Shown piece by piece: positions 62,301 through 64,000 of a DNA stretch of 64,000 nucleotides. Position numbers and translations under genes: made by a program. The notes below the pieces were generated by a model that was not told where the DNA came from, searched no databases, and saw only the letters and a list, made by a program, of their open reading frames with translations. The stretch comes from Patiria pectinifera (taxonomy: Eukaryota > Echinodermata > Asteroidea > Valvatida > Asterinidae), in assembly GCA_029964075.1 (NCBI GenBank), contig CM057141.1, forward strand, positions 12,028,001-12,092,000. Direction: 5' to 3'. The stretch's first letter is position 1. Each line of letters starts with the position of its first letter.

Positions 62301-62515
62301 CATTCCATCATACCTCTGCATCTCTGGCACGGTAGTCGTCTTAAGATTCTGATAGTCCTCCTCCGTATACAGCCTGTAAGCCTTGCCGGACCTGATACGG
62401 CCAGCTCGCCCCGCCCTCTGCTGGGCGGAGGCTTGAGAGACGGGCACGACGACTAGCCCGGACAGACCCGTCTTGGAGTTATAGGCCCGCAGCTTGACAA
62501 AGCCACTGTCGATCA
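53362..62515 (-). CDS. DHX35: DHX35, DEAH-box RNA helicase; C-terminal half (8 exons), 5' part outside the window
   Basis: Exons (minus): 62515-62314, 60563-60337, 59668-59574, 59334-59257, 58188-58140, 57470-57236, 55767-55656, 53412-53362. Phases are continuous and give 348 residues plus a stop. The first exon here begins in RecA2 at VIDSGF and includes motif [10 protein letters not shown], followed by [12 protein letters not shown]. The winged-helix/ratchet (HA2) region follows ([46 protein letters not shown]), then the OB-fold with [17 protein letters not shown] and IHPTSVLY, and the DHX35-type end [14 protein letters not shown]. The short last exon adds a basic KRAR tail before TGA. Blocks agree with DHX35 rather than DHX8/15/16, for example [16 protein letters not shown]35 is associated with the catalytic spliceosome. 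Motifs I-V must lie beyond base 64000. Confidence 0.95.
53715..54103 (+). mobile_element. MITE family CGGTCTCTGGTCAG, copy 1
   Basis: The ends AGGCC plus poly-A with CGGTCTCTGGTCAG and the inverse CTGACCAGAGACCG. Internal CGCGCGTCGATTTTAATCAT and ACCAAGGAGCACCAAGGAAT. Located in the last DHX35 intron. The inverted copy is at 56205. Confidence 0.85.
54574..55287. mobile_element. TIR element GGGGCCGATTTCACGAAAC, TAAGACGAGT-rich
   Basis: The ends GGGGCCGATTTCACGAAACT and CTCGTGAAATCGGCCCC are inverted repeats. Both subtermini carry repeated GACTCGTCTTAA/TTAAGACGAG words. Same terminal core as the element at 23742-24396. Located in the last DHX35 intron. Confidence 0.8.
56205..56587 (-). mobile_element. 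MITE family CGGTCTCTGGTCAG, copy 2 (inverted)
   Basis: Reverse orientation of 53715-54103: CGGTCTCTGGTCAGACCAAA at the left, then CAAGCTTGATTGTACAGAC, TTGCCTTGGTG, ATTAAAATCGACGCGCGCG and CTGACCAGAGACCGAC. Located in the DHX35 intron on the other side of exon 55656-55767. Confidence 0.85.
57785..57860 (-). other. tRNA-like sequence (degenerate, Ala-like anticodon)
   Basis: The minus strand reads GGGCTCGATAGCTCAGTTGG, then CAGGTTCAAACCCCGCTCC. A box TAGCTCAGTTGG and B box GGTTCAAACC are good. The anticodon stem has two mismatches, position 33 is C rather than T, and the acceptor strands do not pair. Probably a tRNA-derived SINE head or pseudogene in a DHX35 intron. Confidence 0.5.
61560..62125. 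repeat. Dispersed repeat with GGTAATTATCAGCATCCAGA hairpin
   Basis: The left part is a hairpin: TAAGACCGGTTGGAGTCTGG and ATGCTGATAATTACC pair with GGTAATTATCAGCAT and CCAGACTCCAACCAGTCTTA. The rest (CTCACGTAGGC inverted partner, GACCAGCCAGCCGG) is the reverse-orientation relative of 8600-9070. DHX35 intron. Confidence 0.7.
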
Positions 62516-64000
62516 CTGAATAGCAAGGATGAAGAAAAAAGATTGTTACTGTGAGACTGGCATGGCTTTATTTGCTTTCTACTTTTGTTACGCCCAGTTT
62601 ATAGACCTAATTTTCATGTCACAATGGATGCGCCTTAATTGTACGGCAAATTGAGTGGTTAACGCAGCAAATGAAAAGGAATATGTACCTCTATGGGTCA
62701 ATCCGTAAATTTGGGGTCGAAAAGTGTGACATTTTATGTATCCCTGTTACACCTGACCTGGGCAATTCCACTTATGAAAGGCAGTGTAATGTCCGTAACA
62801 GAGCCAATTACCTATGATATCTAATTAATAAATACCTTGGAGAGTTGATGGTTTCTGATTGGTCGAGACTCGATCACGTGGTCGGTCATTAACGGTGATA
62901 ATGGACCGGCTTCAAAGATCATGCGAATAAATGGCCCCTGAACCAGCATTGATCAAGCCCGTTCAACCCCATGCAAGCCAATGATTGGTCAAAATATAGT
63001 AACAGTCCTGCGGTAGCTTTTAACAATTGAGCACTGCACATGCGCTAAACCCCCATCGCGTGAGACTGACGCGCGCGTACGCAACACAGTTGCTAGGCAT
63101 GCGTGCGTGCGCGCGCGTGAGGAAGTTTTGAAACGACATCGTACAGCAGTGCAGTATATGCTGAGGATGTTTACGACGAAAGCGTAGATCTACGATTTAT
63201 TTTCTTTGAAACACTTCACCCACCGACATATTTACCTTTCCTTAACCAAGCATCTTTGTAATTCCGGACACAAGGAATGTGTAAACGAGATTTCAGCTTC
63301 CTCCATCAGGTAAAGATATGAAAACATTGTTGTAATTTGTTTCGCTACGGCAGCAGTTTCTGTTGAGTTTACGTCGTTATAGCTGTTAAGCTAAAATATG
63401 GCCCATGAACATGAACACAAAAAAGTCTGGAAATATCGCCGGAAAAAAGTCACAAAATTGGAGCATTTTAACTGTTTATTTCGTTATAAAGGTATTTATT
63501 AATGGGAATAACAGTGTGAGGATCCGGTCTTCACTGCGTGATAATGACCGGGTGTGGGGGTGACCGCTGTTAATGGACCTCGACTTCGTCTCGGTCCATT
63601 AACAGCGGTCACCCCCACACCCGGTCATTATCACGCAGTGAAGACCGGCTCCTCGCACTGTTATTCCCTTATTAATGATTCAGAGAAATGATCCAAAACT
63701 CCTAGTCTGTAATTCCTTGACCATTACTGGTTAATGGATGTAGAAGATTTGTAAAATGCATTTTCCAGTTTATTCACTGAGCTCTTACATGTAAAAGCTC
63801 TGTTATTGACATTACATAACAATGGAGTTGCCCGCCTGTGAAATTTGCCATGTGGGCATCATTCAAATTGACCTCAAACTTGTTTTGAATTTGTTTGGCA
63901 GGTACTTTGCTATGCATAATCACTCTTGGAGATAGAAGGCATTAAAGAAAGTGTTCAGAATTTAAAAAAAGAAATCTTATATCAGCTGTAACAGGAGCAC
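62516..64000. other. Probable DHX35 intron, no exon recognised
   Basis: The DHX35 exon at 62515 begins with an acceptor, so this stretch is intronic up to an exon beyond 64000. Apart from the hairpin at 63495-63676 and CG/GC-alternating sequence near 63070-63120 (GCGCGCGT words), I see no coding block of a DEAH helicase on the minus strand. Confidence 0.6.
63495..63676. repeat. Near-perfect 180-bp hairpin
   Basis: The arms (about 85 bp) include ATAACAGTG, CACTGCGTGATAATGACCGG, GTGTGGGGGTGACC and GCTGTTAATGGACC and are mirrored around the centre near 63585. Related words (GTCATTAACGGTGATAATGG) occur at 62885-62910, so it may be one end of a larger element. It lies in the probable DHX35 intron upstream of exon 62515. 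Confidence 0.8.

Overview
The window is eukaryotic nuclear DNA: AT-rich, packed with spliced genes, long introns and transposable elements. Gene content (nibrin, borealin, AIRIM/C1orf109, DHX35) is metazoan. The dispersed tacatgta-type sequence, the abundance of short inverted-repeat elements and divergent intronless GPCRs suggest a marine invertebrate deuterostome, perhaps an echinoderm; that placement is an inference. All exon models below were built by hand from reading frame, GT/AG borders and remembered family sequence. In every model the exon phases join without a frame break.

Layout. (1) 3-32183, minus strand: NBN (nibrin), 12 coding exons from the start codon through the MRE11-binding motif; the last exons lie beyond base 1. 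Its intron 4 (13729-25615) contains two intact, intronless class A GPCR genes on the opposite strand (15982-17145 and 20741-21907), clearly tandem paralogues. (2) 32184-36659: intergenic, with two MITEs and no recognisable gene. (3) 36660-44393, minus: CDCA8 (borealin), 7 coding exons, complete. (4) 44394-48555: divergent intergenic region, with a 2-kb composite inverted-repeat element, a hairpin MITE and an array of nine same-orientation CTCF-like motifs. (5) 48556-50855, plus: AIRIM (C1orf109), 4 coding exons, complete. (6) 50856-53361: tail-to-tail intergenic region holding a hAT-type element. (7) 53362-62515, minus: the C-terminal half of DHX35 (8 exons); the N-terminal helicase exons lie beyond base 64000. 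62516-64000 is probably DHX35 intron with a long hairpin.

How the genes relate. Nibrin acts in double-strand-break repair and ATM signalling, borealin in the chromosomal passenger complex, AIRIM in ribosome maturation, and DHX35 is a spliceosome-associated DEAH helicase. CDCA8 and AIRIM are head-to-head, as I recall they are in human, so this may be an ancient divergent promoter pair now stretched by transposons.

Mobile DNA is the most unusual layer. At least five elements have hAT-like ends and exact 8-bp target duplications. Three of them (720-1874, 39700-40566, 52203-53071) have subterminal regions filled with short repeats, GGCCTT in one and GACTCG in the other two; a fourth (4302-6627) carries palindromic AAACGTTT and ACGTGT boxes. 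Two further families show the same theme: conserved termini with different palindromic motif arrays inside. Several elements are nested, and two can be proved to be insertions by comparison with an uninterrupted paralogue of the host repeat.
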